This document shows positions 42,577-51,436 of a DNA stretch of 64,000 nt, piece after piece. Numbering within the stretch: position 1 is the stretch's first letter; each line of letters starts with the position of its first letter. This stretch comes from Sphingomonas parva (ex Maeng et al. 2020) (GTDB taxonomy: Bacteria; Pseudomonadota; Alphaproteobacteria; Sphingomonadales; Sphingomonadaceae), in assembly GCF_004564275.1 (NCBI RefSeq), contig NZ_SPDV01000017.1:31238-95237 (forward strand), read 5' to 3'. The position numbers and the translations under genes were made by a program. Under the pieces are notes generated by a model. That model saw nothing but the letters and a program-made list of their open reading frames with translations, made no database searches and was not told where the DNA came from.

Positions 42577-44235
42577 TCAATCCTCCAGCCTTCTCCTGAA
42601 GGTTTCCGGCAGCAGCACCAGCCCGATCACCACGGTGAGGGCGGCCACGACGATCGGGTACCAGAGACCGTAATAGATGTCCCCGGTGGCGGCGACCATC
42701 GCGAAGGCGGTGGTCGGAAGGAAGCCGCCGAACCAGCCGTTGCCGATATGGTAGGGCAGCGACATCGAGGTGTAGCGGATCCGGGTCGGGAAGAGCTCGA
42801 CGAGCAAAGCGGCGATCGGGCCGTAGACCATCGTCACGTAGAGGACGAGCACGGTGAGGATCAGGATGGCGAGCGGCTTGTTGATCGCCGCCGGATCGGC
42901 CTTGTCCGGATAGCCGGCGGCGGCGAGGGCGATCTTTGCCTGGTCCTGGAACGTCTTGATCGCGGCGGCACGACCCGCCTCGTCGAGACTGCGCACGTCG
43001 ACCGGCGGAATGGGGATGTCCCCGATCCGGACCGCGGCGGGTGCGCCCGCAGCCGCCTCGACATTCGTATAGGAGATGCCGGACTTGGCCAGGAACGACT
43101 TGGCGATGTCGCAGCCGGTGCGATCGAACTTGTTGCGGCCGATCGGATCGAACTGGACCGAGCATTCGTCCGGATCGGCCGTCACCGTGACCGGCGAGGT
43201 CGCCTGCGCCTGATAGAGAGCCGGATTGGCCGCGCGCGACAGGCCCTGAAACAGAGGGAAATAGGTGAGGGCGGCGAGCGCGCAGCCGACGAGAATGATC
43301 TTCTTGCGGCCGATCCGGTCGGACAGCCAGCCGAAGAAGACGAAGGCGGGGGTGGCGATGGCGAGCGCAATCGCGATCATGATGTTGGCGGTGGCGCCGT
43401 CGACGCGCAGCGACTTCTCGAGGAAGAACAGGGCGTAGAACTGGCCGGTGTACCAGACCACCGCCTGGCCGGCGACGGCGCCGAAGAGGGCGATCAGCAC
43501 GATCTTGAGGTTGCCCCAGCGCGCGAACGCCTCGGTCAGCGGCGCCTTCGAGGTCTTACCCTCCTCCTTCATCTTGCGGAACACCGGGCTCTCGTTGAGC
43601 TTCATCCGGATCCACATCGAGACTCCGAGCAGCACGATCGAGACGATGAACGGCAGGCGCCAGCCCCAGTCGGCGAACGCCGCCTCTCCCAGCGCCGAGC
43701 GGAAGCCGATCACGACGAGCAAGGCCGCGAACAGGCCGAGCGTCGCCGTCGTCTGGATGAAGCTGGTGTAGAGGCCGCGCTTCCCGTCCGGTGCGTGCTC
43801 GGCGACATAGGTCGCCGCGCCGCCATATTCGCCGCCCAGCGCCAGGCCCTGGAGCAGGCGGAGCAGGACGAGCGCGACCGGCGCGGCGACGCCGATCGAG
43901 GCGTAGCTCGGAAGCAGGCCGACCGCGAAGGTCGACAGGCCCATGATACCCATGGTGACGAGGAAGGTGTTCTTGCGCCCGACGAGGTCGCCGATTCGGC
44001 CGAACAGGATCGCGCCGAACGGCCGCACCGCGAAGCCCGCCGCGAAGGCGGCGAGAGCGAAGATGAAGGCGGTGGTCTCGTTGACGCCCGAGAAGAACTG
44101 GGCGGAGATGATCGTGGCGAGCAGGCCGTAGAGGTAGAAATCATACCATTCGAACACGGTCCCCAGCGAGGAGGCCGTGATCACCAGTCTCTCGCTCTGG
44201 CGCAGGTCGTGCTCGTCGGCGGCGGTGCTAGCCAT
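42577..44235 (-). CDS. MFS transporter (metabolite:H+ symporter type) with a large loop insertion
   Basis: A 552-residue inner-membrane carrier. Helices 1-6 include the family's GTVFEWYDFYLYG and GRIGDLVGRKNTF motifs, helix 8-9 the repeat GWLSDRIGRKKIIL. Residues about 345-440 form a hydrophilic insert (TADPDECSVQFDPIGRNKF to DVRSLDEAGRAAAIK) between membrane halves, probably extracytoplasmic. The sugar- and organic-acid-porter group (ProP/ShiA-like) shares this fold. The substrate is unknown. A separate promoter region of 70 bases precedes it, and a palindrome follows the stop. Confidence 0.9.
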   Translation of the reverse strand: MASTAADEHDLRQSERLVITASSLGTVFEWYDFYLYGLLATIISAQFFSGVNETTAFIFALAAFAAGFAVRPFGAILFGRIGDLVGRKNTFLVTMGIMGLSTFAVGLLPSYASIGVAAPVALVLLRLLQGLALGGEYGGAATYVAEHAPDGKRGLYTSFIQTTATLGLFAALLVVIGFRSALGEAAFADWGWRLPFIVSIVLLGVSMWIRMKLNESPVFRKMKEEGKTSKAPLTEAFARWGNLKIVLIALFGAVAGQAVVWYTGQFYALFFLEKSLRVDGATANIMIAIALAIATPAFVFFGWLSDRIGRKKIILVGCALAALTYFPLFQGLSRAANPALYQAQATSPVTVTADPDECSVQFDPIGRNKFDRTGCDIAKSFLAKSGISYTNVEAAAGAPAAVRIGDIPIPPVDVRSLDEAGRAAAIKTFQDQAKIALAAAGYPDKADPAAINKPLAILILTVLVLYVTMVYGPIAALLVELFPTRIRYTSMSLPYHIGNGWFGGFLPTTAFAMVAATGDIYYGLWYPIVVAALTVVIGLVLLPETFRRRLED

Positions 44236-44308
44236 TCTTCCCCTCTTGCTGGTTTCGGCGATGGTGGGCGGAACAGCCCCTTCGGCGCAAGGGGCTATGG
44301 TAGCGCTC

Positions 44309-44857
44309 TCATCGAGCGAGATGGGCCTGCAGCCGTGTCAGCGCCTGCCCGAGCACCATGTCGACGATCGGCGCGAGCTTATCGCCGCCGCCGCGGATGT
44401 AGCCGCCGACCACATAGCTCTGGGTGACCTCGGTGCCGCCGGCGACCGGCTTCAGCGTCCATTTCAGGCGTCCGGTCGCGCCTTCGTCGAGGATCGGGCC
44501 GAGGGCGGAATCGAGCGTGACCGTCTGATAGGGCATCGCCATCAGCACGCGGCCGTGGATCACCATGCCGGCCGCCGCCGTGGCGCCGCCATTGCCGGCC
44601 TGCGTGCCGGCGGGAATGGCTTCGCAGAAGCAGGCGCCGGTTTCGAGCGACAGGCTCAGATTGGCGGCCTTGCCGGAATAGCTGTGCGCCGGATCCCACC
44701 AGTCGCCGATCTTTGCGATCGTGGTCCACACCTGCTCGGGCGTACCCTTCACCACCTTGACGCTGCGCACCTCGAAGCCGCCCGGCGCCGAGGAGACGAC
44801 CTCCGCTTGGGCCGTGCCGGCGATCGCGAGCATCAGGGCTGCGGCTGCATATTTCAT
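44309..44857 (-). CDS. SRPBCC family protein, exported
   Basis: A 182-residue protein with a signal peptide (residues 1-18, ending GTAQA), placing it in the periplasm. The body is a START/SRPBCC (helix-grip) fold: RSVKVVKGTPEQVWTTIAKIGDWWDPAHSYSG and a final RLQAHL helix. These domains bind hydrophobic ligands in a deep cavity. Start ATG 44857. It is next to the MFS gene on the same strand, 73 bases upstream. Confidence 0.85.
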   Translation of the reverse strand: MKYAAAALMLAIAGTAQAEVVSSAPGGFEVRSVKVVKGTPEQVWTTIAKIGDWWDPAHSYSGKAANLSLSLETGACFCEAIPAGTQAGNGGATAAAGMVIHGRVLMAMPYQTVTLDSALGPILDEGATGRLKWTLKPVAGGTEVTQSYVVGGYIRGGGDKLAPIVDMVLGQALTRLQAHLAR

Positions 44858-44916
44858 CCTCTGTCCTCCCCGGTTCGACGGCAGGTTAATCCACGCCGTG
44901 CTGCGCGGGAAGCGGC

Positions 44917-45249
44917 TCAGAACGCCACCTTCACGCCCACGGTGATCCGCTTGCTGATCTGGCCGCCCGGCATGGCGACGGAGTCGACATAGATGCCGCC
45001 GGTCGCGCCGCCGCCGAGATCCTTCTCCGCGCGGATTGGCTTGGCGGCATAATCCGCTTTCCGATCGATCGGATAATCCTCGCCCTTCGGCCGGCGGCCG
45101 CAGACGACGATCTCGTCTCCCCTGTCGGGCGGGCAGCGCAAGGCGGCGGAGAGGTCGGGGCGCGGCTCGGGCAGCCTCGCAAGATCGAAGTCGGACGGCA
45201 AGGGCGGGGTCGCGCTCGCCTGAAGCATCATCAGCAAGGCTGCCTGCAT
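44917..45249 (-). CDS. Small exported hypothetical protein with an IVVCGRR motif
   Basis: A 110-residue protein with a short N-terminal signal (LLMMLQASATP). The region GDEIVVCGRRPKGEDYPIDR is a motif common in small sphingomonad secreted proteins. Function is unknown. It lies 59 bases upstream of the SRPBCC gene on the same strand and is probably cotranscribed with it. Confidence 0.68.
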   Translation of the reverse strand: MQAALLMMLQASATPPLPSDFDLARLPEPRPDLSAALRCPPDRGDEIVVCGRRPKGEDYPIDRKADYAAKPIRAEKDLGGGATGGIYVDSVAMPGGQISKRITVGVKVAF

Positions 45250-45363
45250 CCACGCGTCTCCCTCTGCCCGTGCGGGAAGGTCCGGGCGGAATGCGGCAGG
45301 AGCAAGGCGGATGGCCGATCACAGGGTGAAGCCGCTCGGAGCCATTGGCGATCGCGGCCAAGA

Positions 45364-45516
45364 GCCCTCCCCCTGGATGGGATCGGCCCGGCGGACGATG
45401 CCCCGTATCGTCCTTTGGATCCGGGCCGATGGTGGGGTGGGGGTGGAGTCGATGAACTGCGGTGCGTCTGCGGAGAGGCCACCCCTCCCCAACCCCTCCC
45501 CATCGAGGGGAGGGGC
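45364..45516. repeat. Intergenic palindromic repeat before crcB
   Basis: Left arm GGTGGGGTGGGGGTGG and right arm CCACCCCTCCCCAACCCC are complementary with few mismatches; the right arm then continues CATCGAGGGGAGGGG. It is most similar to the element inside dnaE2. The 364-base gap (45250-45613) holds no other feature. Confidence 0.75.
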
Positions 45517-45613
45517 TTCAGGCCTGCGAGCCCCGGCAATATCCGGGAGTGCATTGCCTTGTCTCCCGCCTCTGCACTGGCGCTCGCGCCCCTCCATCGC
45601 TACATCGCGCGCC

Positions 45614-46003
45614 ATGCCCAATCTCTTTCTCGTCATGATCGGCGGCGCGGCCGGTGCCGGCCTGCGCTTCGGCGTGGGACGCTGGACGGCGCAGGCGTTC
45701 GGCCCCGGCTTTCCCTGGGGAACGCTGATCGTGAACCTTGTCGGCAGCCTCGCCATCGGCCTGCTCGCCGGCCTGCTGCTGCGCGAGGGAATGCCCCATG
45801 CCGGCGCCGACCGGCCGCTCTGGCTTCTGCTCGCGGTCGGCGGGCTCGGCGGTTTCACCACCTTCTCCGCCTTCAGCCTCGAGCTGGTGGTGATGCTCGA
45901 GCGCGGGCTGGTCGGCCCGGCATTTGCCTATGCCGCCGGGTCCGTCCTGGCCGGCCTGGCGCTCGCCGCCGGCGGCTTCGCGCTGACGAGGGCCGCGGCA
46001 TGA
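45614..46003 (+). CDS. crcB: Fluoride channel CrcB (Fluc)
   Basis: A 129-residue four-helix membrane channel that exports fluoride passively. The conserved block GGAAGAGLRFGVGRW, the NLVGS pore motif (GTLIVNLVGSLAIGLL) and the GGFTTFSAFSLE stretch with its Phe-box and Na+-site residues are all visible. ATG 45614 begins it. It overlaps rluA by four bases (ATGA). No fluoride riboswitch was recognised upstream; the region has a palindrome instead. Confidence 0.95.
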   Translation: MPNLFLVMIGGAAGAGLRFGVGRWTAQAFGPGFPWGTLIVNLVGSLAIGLLAGLLLREGMPHAGADRPLWLLLAVGGLGGFTTFSAFSLELVVMLERGLVGPAFAYAAGSVLAGLALAAGGFALTRAAA

Positions 46004-47142
46004 GCGACAAGGCCATTCGCCAATTCACCGTCTCGCCCGACGACGACGGCATCCGCCTCGATCGCTGGTTCAAGCGCAACCTGCCCGACGCGAGCTTCAA
46101 TCTCGTCTCGCGCTGGGCCCGGACCGGGCAGCTGCGCGTCGACGGCAAGCGCGCGACCCCCGGGGACCGGATCGAGGCCGGGCAGGTGATCCGCGTCCCG
46201 CCCCCCGAGGCGACGCCGGTCGCCGCCTCTGCGCCGAGGCCGAAGGTCATCCGTCCGGCGCTCAGCGAGGACGAGATCGCCTTCGTCAACGAGATCGTCA
46301 TCCATCGCGACCCCGCCGCCTTCGTCGTCAACAAGCCCCCGGGTCTCGCGACTCAAGGGGGGACCAAGACCCACATTCATCTCGACGGTCTGCTCGACGG
46401 CCTCGCCGACGAGGCGGGGAACCGGCCGAAGCTGGTCCATCGCCTCGACAAGGACACGTCGGGCGTGCTGCTGCTGGCGCGGACCGCCCGGGCGGCGGGC
46501 TTCTTCTCCAAGTCCTTCTCCGGCCGCACGGCGCGCAAGGTCTATTGGGCGCTGGTCGTCGGCATGCCCGACATCAAGGACGGCTATATCGATCTGCCGA
46601 TCGGCAAGCAGCCGGGCACCGGCGGCGAGAAGATGTATGTCGACGAGGAAGAAGGCCTCGCCGCCCGCACCCGTTACCGGGTGATCGAGCGGGCCGGCAA
46701 CAGCGCCGCCTGGGTCGAGCTGCAGCCGCTGACCGGCCGCACCCACCAGCTCCGCGTCCACATGGCGGCGATCGGCCATCCGATCGTCGGCGACGGCAAA
46801 TATGGCGGGCAGGACGCCTTCCTGACCGGATCGATCAGCCGCAAGCTCCATCTTCACGCCCGGCGGCTCCGGATCGATCATCCGGACGGCGGCCAGATCG
46901 ACGTCACCGCCGAGCTGCCCGAGCATTTTGCCGAGAGCATGGCCTATCTCGGCTTCGATCCCGCCGACGGCGATCTGCCTCTGGACGAGATCAAGTTCGC
47001 CGACACCGCGGAAGGCAAGCGCAAGGCGGCCACCGCCGCCGCCAAGTCGCGGCGCAAGGAGCGCAAGGGCGAACGCCGCAGCCGTGGCGGCGGGAGCGGC
47101 GGCGATCGCGCCGGCGGCGGCCGGGGCAGGGGTCGCGGCTGA
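46000..47142 (+). CDS. RluA-family pseudouridine synthase
   Basis: A 380-residue enzyme. An N-terminal S4 RNA-binding domain (LDRWFKRNLPDASFNLVSRW) leads into the catalytic domain with the signature HRLDKDTSGVLLLA, in which the Asp is catalytic. RluC/RluD-type members modify 23S rRNA. The C-terminal 45 residues are a basic, Gly/Arg-rich tail not found in E. coli RluC. ATGA overlap with crcB and a one-base overlap with the next gene (TGATG) show operon organisation. Confidence 0.94.
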   Translation: MSDKAIRQFTVSPDDDGIRLDRWFKRNLPDASFNLVSRWARTGQLRVDGKRATPGDRIEAGQVIRVPPPEATPVAASAPRPKVIRPALSEDEIAFVNEIVIHRDPAAFVVNKPPGLATQGGTKTHIHLDGLLDGLADEAGNRPKLVHRLDKDTSGVLLLARTARAAGFFSKSFSGRTARKVYWALVVGMPDIKDGYIDLPIGKQPGTGGEKMYVDEEEGLAARTRYRVIERAGNSAAWVELQPLTGRTHQLRVHMAAIGHPIVGDGKYGGQDAFLTGSISRKLHLHARRLRIDHPDGGQIDVTAELPEHFAESMAYLGFDPADGDLPLDEIKFADTAEGKRKAATAAAKSRRKERKGERRSRGGGSGGDRAGGGRGRGRG

Positions 47143-47777
47143 TGCACCCCAACCGCAAGTTCCACATCGGCGATCGTGCGGCGATGGCGGCGCTCGTGCG
47201 GCAGATCGGCTTCGGCACGCTCGTCGTGCAGACCGAGGCGGGGCTGCGCGCCGTCCACGTCCCGCTGCTGCTGGAGGGGGAGCGGCTGCGCTTCCACGTC
47301 TCGCGCGGCAATGCGGTGCACGACAGTCTTCTCGCCGGCACCGAGGCCTTGGTCGTGATCGAGGGGCCGCACGCCTACGTCAGCCCCGACTGGTACGGCC
47401 TGGCCGGGCGGGTACCGACCTGGTCCTATGTCGCGGTCGAACTAAACGGGACGGTCCGGCCGCTCGACACCGAGGCGCTGGTGCGCATGCTCGACGATCT
47501 CTCCGCCGAGTTCGAGGCGCGGCTCGCGCCCAAGGCGCCCTGGACGACGGCGCAGGCGGAGCCGGCGCTGATCGCGGGACTGTTGAAGGGCATCACCGGT
47601 TTCGAGATGGACGTGACCGCCTGGCGCGGTACGGCCAAGCTCGACCAGGACAAGCCGGCCGAGGTGCGCGCCCGCCTCGCCGATGCGCTCGCCGGTGCCG
47701 GCGAGCACGCGATCGCAGCGATGGTGCGGCAGGGCGGGATCGAGGTCGCCGCTGCGACTCCCGGGCAGGCGGCGTGA
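47142..47777 (+). CDS. FMN-binding negative transcriptional regulator (PaiB-like)
   Basis: A 211-residue protein of the PaiB family. The flavin-reductase-like split barrel is recognisable (GFGTLVVQTEAGLRAVHVPLLL, ISPDWYG-type AYVSPDWYG, VPTWSYVAVELNG). PaiB in Bacillus represses sporulation and degradative enzyme genes, but many members bind FMN without known DNA targets. It overlaps the stop of rluA by one base and its own stop overlaps the HAD gene by three bases, so it belongs to the same operon. Confidence 0.9.
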   Translation: MHPNRKFHIGDRAAMAALVRQIGFGTLVVQTEAGLRAVHVPLLLEGERLRFHVSRGNAVHDSLLAGTEALVVIEGPHAYVSPDWYGLAGRVPTWSYVAVELNGTVRPLDTEALVRMLDDLSAEFEARLAPKAPWTTAQAEPALIAGLLKGITGFEMDVTAWRGTAKLDQDKPAEVRARLADALAGAGEHAIAAMVRQGGIEVAAATPGQAA

Positions 47778-48433
47778 ACCGGCTCGCGATCTTCGACTGC
47801 GACGGCACTTTGGTCGACGGGCAGGCCAGCATCTGCCTGGCCATGGAGCAATGCTTCGTCGAGGCGGGCCTTGCCGCGCCGCCGCGCGAGCGGACCCGGC
47901 GCGTGGTCGGGCTCAGCCTCGCGGAAGCGATGGCGACCCTGCTCCCCGAAGCCGAGGAGGCGATCCATCGCAGCCTCGCCGAGCGCTACAAAAAGGCTTT
48001 CCACGGCCTTCGCGGCCGCGGCCTGGTCGAGGAGCCGCTCTACGACGGCATCCCTGAGCTGCTCGGGACGCTGGAGGCGGACGGCTGGCTGCTCGGCGTC
48101 GCCACCGGCAAGTCGGATCGCGGCCTCGGCCTCTGCCTCGCCCATCACGGCCTGTCCGCCCATTTCTGCACCCTGCAGACGGCCGATCGCCATCCGTCCA
48201 AGCCGCACCCGTCGATGATCGAGGCCGCGCTCGGCGACGCCGGCGCCGATGCCGCGGCGAGCATGATGATCGGCGACACGACCTACGACATGATCATGGC
48301 CAAGGCGGCCGGAGTCACCGCGGTCGGCGTCGCCTGGGGCTACCATGATCCGCAGGAACTTCTCGCCGCCGGGGCGGATTTCATCGCCGTCACGCCCGCG
48401 GATATCGCCACGCTGATGAAGGCAGACGCATGA
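47774..48433 (+). CDS. HAD-IA family hydrolase (phosphatase-like)
   Basis: A 219-residue haloacid-dehalogenase hydrolase. Nucleophile Asp8 and acid/base Asp10 are in FDCDGTLVDG; the helical cap follows; motif II GVATGKS, motif III Lys in HPSKPHPSM, and motif IV GDTTYDM complete the core. Similar proteins dephosphorylate phosphoglycolate or nucleotides. GTG start 47774 overlaps the PaiB stop, and its stop overlaps the next ATG by four bases. Substrate unknown. Confidence 0.93.
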   Translation: MNRLAIFDCDGTLVDGQASICLAMEQCFVEAGLAAPPRERTRRVVGLSLAEAMATLLPEAEEAIHRSLAERYKKAFHGLRGRGLVEEPLYDGIPELLGTLEADGWLLGVATGKSDRGLGLCLAHHGLSAHFCTLQTADRHPSKPHPSMIEAALGDAGADAAASMMIGDTTYDMIMAKAAGVTAVGVAWGYHDPQELLAAGADFIAVTPADIATLMKADA

Positions 48434-48663
48434 CCACCCGAGATCCGGACTCCCTCTGGCGCAACCGCTTCATCCTGATCAACCTTGCCGGCATCGCCGG
48501 AACCGCCGTCGCCCTGCTCGGCCTGGCGATCGCCTATTCGGACCTGGTGGTGGACGGCGGCTCGATCGCGATCGGCATGCCGATCGCGCTGGCCGGGGTG
48601 GTGGCGAGCTTCCTCGCGCCCAAATATCTCGCCCGCCGCTGGCGCACGCCGCCCGAGCAATGA
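48430..48663 (+). CDS. Small two-helix membrane protein
   Basis: A 77-residue protein with two predicted transmembrane helices (FILINLAGIAGTAVALLGLAI and GMPIALAGVVASFLA) and a basic C-terminus (APKYLARRWRTPPEQ). It sits between HAD and ATP12 genes with four-base overlaps on both sides. Function is unknown; the position suggests cotranslation with the ATP12 chaperone. Confidence 0.78.
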   Translation: MTTRDPDSLWRNRFILINLAGIAGTAVALLGLAIAYSDLVVDGGSIAIGMPIALAGVVASFLAPKYLARRWRTPPEQ

Positions 48664-49349
48664 AGCGCTTCTACAAGCAGGCCGCCGCCGTCCCCGCCGT
48701 CGGCGGGGTCGCCATCCTGCTCGACGGCCGCGCGGTGAAGACGCCGGCGCGGGCGCCGCTCGCGGTGCCGACCGAGGAGCTGGCCGAGGCGATCGCCGGC
48801 GAATGGAATGGGCAGGGCGAGGAGATCGATCCGCGAGCCATGCCGCTCACCGGCCTCGCCAATGCCGCGATCGATCGCGTCGCCCCCGATCCGGCCGCCT
48901 TTGCCGCCGGCCTCGCCGCTTATGGCGAGACCGACCTGCTCTGCTACCGCGCCGACACGCCCCAGCCGCTGGTCACCCGCCAAGCGGAGCAATGGGAGCC
49001 TTTGCTCGGCTGGGCGCGGCGGCGATACGACGTCGATTTCCAGGTTGCGACCGGGATCATCCACCGGCCGCAGCCGAGCGAGACGGTCGAGCGCCTCGCC
49101 CACGCCGTCTCCTCGCGCGACCCGTTCCGCCTCGCCGCCCTCTCGCCGCTGGTCACCATCTCCGGCTCGCTGGTGATCGCGCTTGCCTTGGCCGAAGGCG
49201 AGATCGGGCTCGACCGGGCCTGGGCCGCCGCGTCGCTCGACGAGGCCTGGCAGGCCGAGCAATGGGGCGAGGACGCGCTCGCCGCCGCGGCGCTCGAGGC
49301 GCGGCGCAAGGACTTCGAGGCGGCGTACCGGTTTTTGACGCTGCTGTAG
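48660..49349 (+). CDS. ATP12 family F1-ATPase assembly chaperone
   Basis: A 229-residue protein. The family start (KRFYKQAAAVPAVGGVAILLDGRAVKTPARAPLAVPTEELA) and AIAGEWNGQGEEIDP block identify ATP12, which protects the F1 alpha subunit during ATP-synthase assembly; it is found in alphaproteobacteria and mitochondria. It is the last gene of the crcB-rluA-PaiB-HAD-small membrane protein run and is followed by a palindrome. No ATP synthase genes are in this window. Confidence 0.93.
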   Translation: MKRFYKQAAAVPAVGGVAILLDGRAVKTPARAPLAVPTEELAEAIAGEWNGQGEEIDPRAMPLTGLANAAIDRVAPDPAAFAAGLAAYGETDLLCYRADTPQPLVTRQAEQWEPLLGWARRRYDVDFQVATGIIHRPQPSETVERLAHAVSSRDPFRLAALSPLVTISGSLVIALALAEGEIGLDRAWAAASLDEAWQAEQWGEDALAAAALEARRKDFEAAYRFLTLL

Positions 49350-49367
49350 GGACGAGCTCCAAGAAGC

Positions 49368-49514
49368 CTCCCCTCCCTGGAGGGAGGGGATAGAGGGGTG
49401 GGTGGCGGCTGAGCGGGCTCGATGCCCGCGAAGACGCCAATGAGCCCCTCGGCCCCCATCGAGGGGGGCCTCGGTGCTGCCCCACCCCTAGCCCCTCCCC
49501 AAGGGGAGGGGAGG
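49368..49514. repeat. Intergenic palindromic repeat
   Basis: Arms CCTCCCCTCCCTGGAGGGAGG...GGGGTGGG and CCCACCCCTAGCCCCTCCCC...GGGGAGG are inverted repeats around a centre that has GAAGACGC and CCCCCATCGAGGGGG. The same centre recurs near 58.7 kb, and a version near 54.0 kb, so this is one repeat subfamily. Confidence 0.85.
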
Positions 49515-49543
49515 TTCTGTGATTGGGGGGAGGACTACTTCCC

Positions 49544-50140
49544 TTACGCCGCGTCCCGCGTCTCCGCATGCAGCGCGGCGCTGTGCTCGCGTGCCGGGGT
49601 GGGCAGGAACCAGCGGGCGATGATCAGCCCGGCGGCGATCAGCGCGGCTGCGTCGGCGATGAACAGATAGATGAAGTGCGGCCAGTCGTGATGATAATAG
49701 ATCGGCTCGCCGAGGTGCATGAAGGCGGAGGCGGCGACGGCGATGATCGCCACCACCCGCGCCCGCGAGCCGAAATCGGGGACGCGTCGGTCGATGCCGA
49801 TCAGCGCCGCGCCGATCAGCAGGGCGACGATGAAGTCGAGGAACAGTCCGCCGAGCAGCGCGCCGGCGTCCATCGCCGGATAGCCGTGGCTGTTGTAGTG
49901 GACGGTGGCGACCGGGCCCTTGCCGTACATCACCGTCTGGGCCGACGAGCCTTCCGGATTGGGGATGACATAGGTGCCGGTGCCGTGCAGGTTCGCCGCC
50001 AGCGATTGCTGGACCGCCGCCGCCTGCATGTCGTCGAGGTTGCGGCTGGCGATGTTCTGCAGCCCGCTCGCGAAGAAGATGAAGCCGATCACGAACATGG
50101 CGAGCGCCGCCGGCACCGCCCCGATGATCACCCGGATCAT
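49544..50140 (-). CDS. Four-helix membrane protein, hypothetical
   Basis: A 198-residue integral membrane protein. A first helix (AALAMFVIGFIFFASGL) is followed by a soluble loop (residues 30-90, with GTGTYVIPNPEGSSAQTV) and three helices (GLFLDFIVALLIGAALIG, ARVVAIIAVAASAFMHL, FIYLFIADAAALIAAGLIIA). The combination of an extracytoplasmic loop and three later helices is seen in many sphingomonad proteins of unknown role. It is downstream of gmk on the same strand, 88 bases away. Confidence 0.75.
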   Translation of the reverse strand: MIRVIIGAVPAALAMFVIGFIFFASGLQNIASRNLDDMQAAAVQQSLAANLHGTGTYVIPNPEGSSAQTVMYGKGPVATVHYNSHGYPAMDAGALLGGLFLDFIVALLIGAALIGIDRRVPDFGSRARVVAIIAVAASAFMHLGEPIYYHHDWPHFIYLFIADAAALIAAGLIIARWFLPTPAREHSAALHAETRDAA

Positions 50141-50228
50141 GTTGTCCTCCCTGTCCCGGGAGGTTCGTCCTCCCTGTCGAGCGGACGATAACGCAGATGA
50201 AGCGGAGCGGGTACCGTCCGCGTGATCG

Positions 50229-50861
50229 TCAGCCGATCAGCGTGCGCACGAAATCGTGGAGGAAGATGCGGCGCGTCGCCTTCAGCCGCTCGGCCTTCAG
50301 CACGGTGTGGACGAGCTTGCGGCAATGCTCGGCATCGTCGTTGATGAAGACATAGTCATATTCGGCCCAGTGGCTGATCTCGACCGCGGCGCGCGACATG
50401 CGCCGCTCGATCACCTCGTCGCTGTCGGTGTTGCGGGTGCGCAGCCGCCGGTCGAGCTCCTGCATGGAGGGCGGCAGGATGAAGACGCGGACGATATCGG
50501 GATCGACCTGCTTCAATTGCTGGGTGCCCTGCCAGTCGATGTCGAGCAGCACGTCGCGCCCGTTCTCGATCTGCTTCACCACCTCGCTCTTCAGCGTGCC
50601 GTAGCGGTGCCCGAAGACGTTCGCCCATTCGAGGAAGCGGCCATCGGCGACAAGCTGGTCGAACTCTTCGTTCGAGACGAAATGATAGTCGACGCCGTCC
50701 ACCTCGCCGGGCCGGATCGGCCGCGTGGTTGCCGAGACCGAGAGGCCGATGCCGTCGTCGCTCTCGAGGATCATCCGCGCGATCGTCGATTTGCCGGCAC
50801 CGCTCGGGCTGGAAAGTACGAAGAGGAGCCCGCGCCTCTTGAGGGGATTGACCGTCGCCAT
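50229..50861 (-). CDS. gmk: Guanylate kinase
   Basis: A 210-residue enzyme that phosphorylates GMP to GDP using ATP. The P-loop SSPSGAGKST, the GMP-binding motif block (SVSATTRPIRPGEVDGVDYHFVS) and VLLDIDWQGTQQLK are all present. ATG 50861 gives the family start KRRGLLFVLSSPSGAGKS; an ATG at 50900 would add 13 non-conserved residues. It is essential in most bacteria. Confidence 0.97.
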   Translation of the reverse strand: MATVNPLKRRGLLFVLSSPSGAGKSTIARMILESDDGIGLSVSATTRPIRPGEVDGVDYHFVSNEEFDQLVADGRFLEWANVFGHRYGTLKSEVVKQIENGRDVLLDIDWQGTQQLKQVDPDIVRVFILPPSMQELDRRLRTRNTDSDEVIERRMSRAAVEISHWAEYDYVFINDDAEHCRKLVHTVLKAERLKATRRIFLHDFVRTLIG

Positions 50862-50908
50862 GGCCGCCAATGGCTTGGCAGACGCGGATACGTCAAGCAC
50901 GATGGGCT

Positions 50909-51436
50909 ATGAGAAAATACGTAGCGCTGCTTCGAGGGATCAATGTCGGCGGCCATCGCAAGCTGCCGATGGCGCAGCTGAAGGCGGTGGCGGCGCGGAT
51001 CGGCCTCGCCGACGTGGCCACCTACGTCGCCAGCGGCAACCTGGTCTTTTCCGCCGACGCGACGACGGAGGCGCTCGAGGCGCGGCTCGAAGAGGCGATC
51101 GCGGCCGAGTTCGGCTTTCCGGTCGACGTGATCGTGCGCAGCGCCGCGGACTGGGCGGCGCTCGCCGCGGCCAATCCGTTCCCGAAGGAAAGCGCGGAGA
51201 CTCCGAACTTCGTGATGATGACGATCGGCAAGCAGCCGGCGAGCGACGCCGCGGTCGATGCCTTGCGCGCCAAGGCGGCGGCGGACGAAAAGGTCGAGCG
51301 GCGCGGCGAGGCATTGTGGATCTGGTTCGGCAGCGGCGCCGGCCGCTCGAAGCTCGGCGCCGCGCCCGCCAAGGGCGTTTGGACGGCGCGCAACTGGCGC
51401 ACCGTCGAGACGCTGCGCGGGATGCTCGCCGCGTGA
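50909..51436 (+). CDS. DUF1697 family protein
   Basis: A 175-residue protein of the DUF1697 family, recognised from the start RKYVALLRGINVGGHRKLPMAQLK, the block ATYVASGNLVF and the C-terminal TARNWRTVETLRGM. No function is established for the family. It starts at ATG 50909, divergent from gmk, and its stop overlaps the GTG start of the DUF2585 gene by three bases. Confidence 0.9.
   Translation: MRKYVALLRGINVGGHRKLPMAQLKAVAARIGLADVATYVASGNLVFSADATTEALEARLEEAIAAEFGFPVDVIVRSAADWAALAAANPFPKESAETPNFVMMTIGKQPASDAAVDALRAKAAADEKVERRGEALWIWFGSGAGRSKLGAAPAKGVWTARNWRTVETLRGMLAA

Noticed and set aside
45250..45613. A fluoride riboswitch ahead of crcB
   Set aside because: I could not find the conserved GG-GAUGG...CCGC-type core; the region is taken up by a palindromic repeat. 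A covariance search would settle it.
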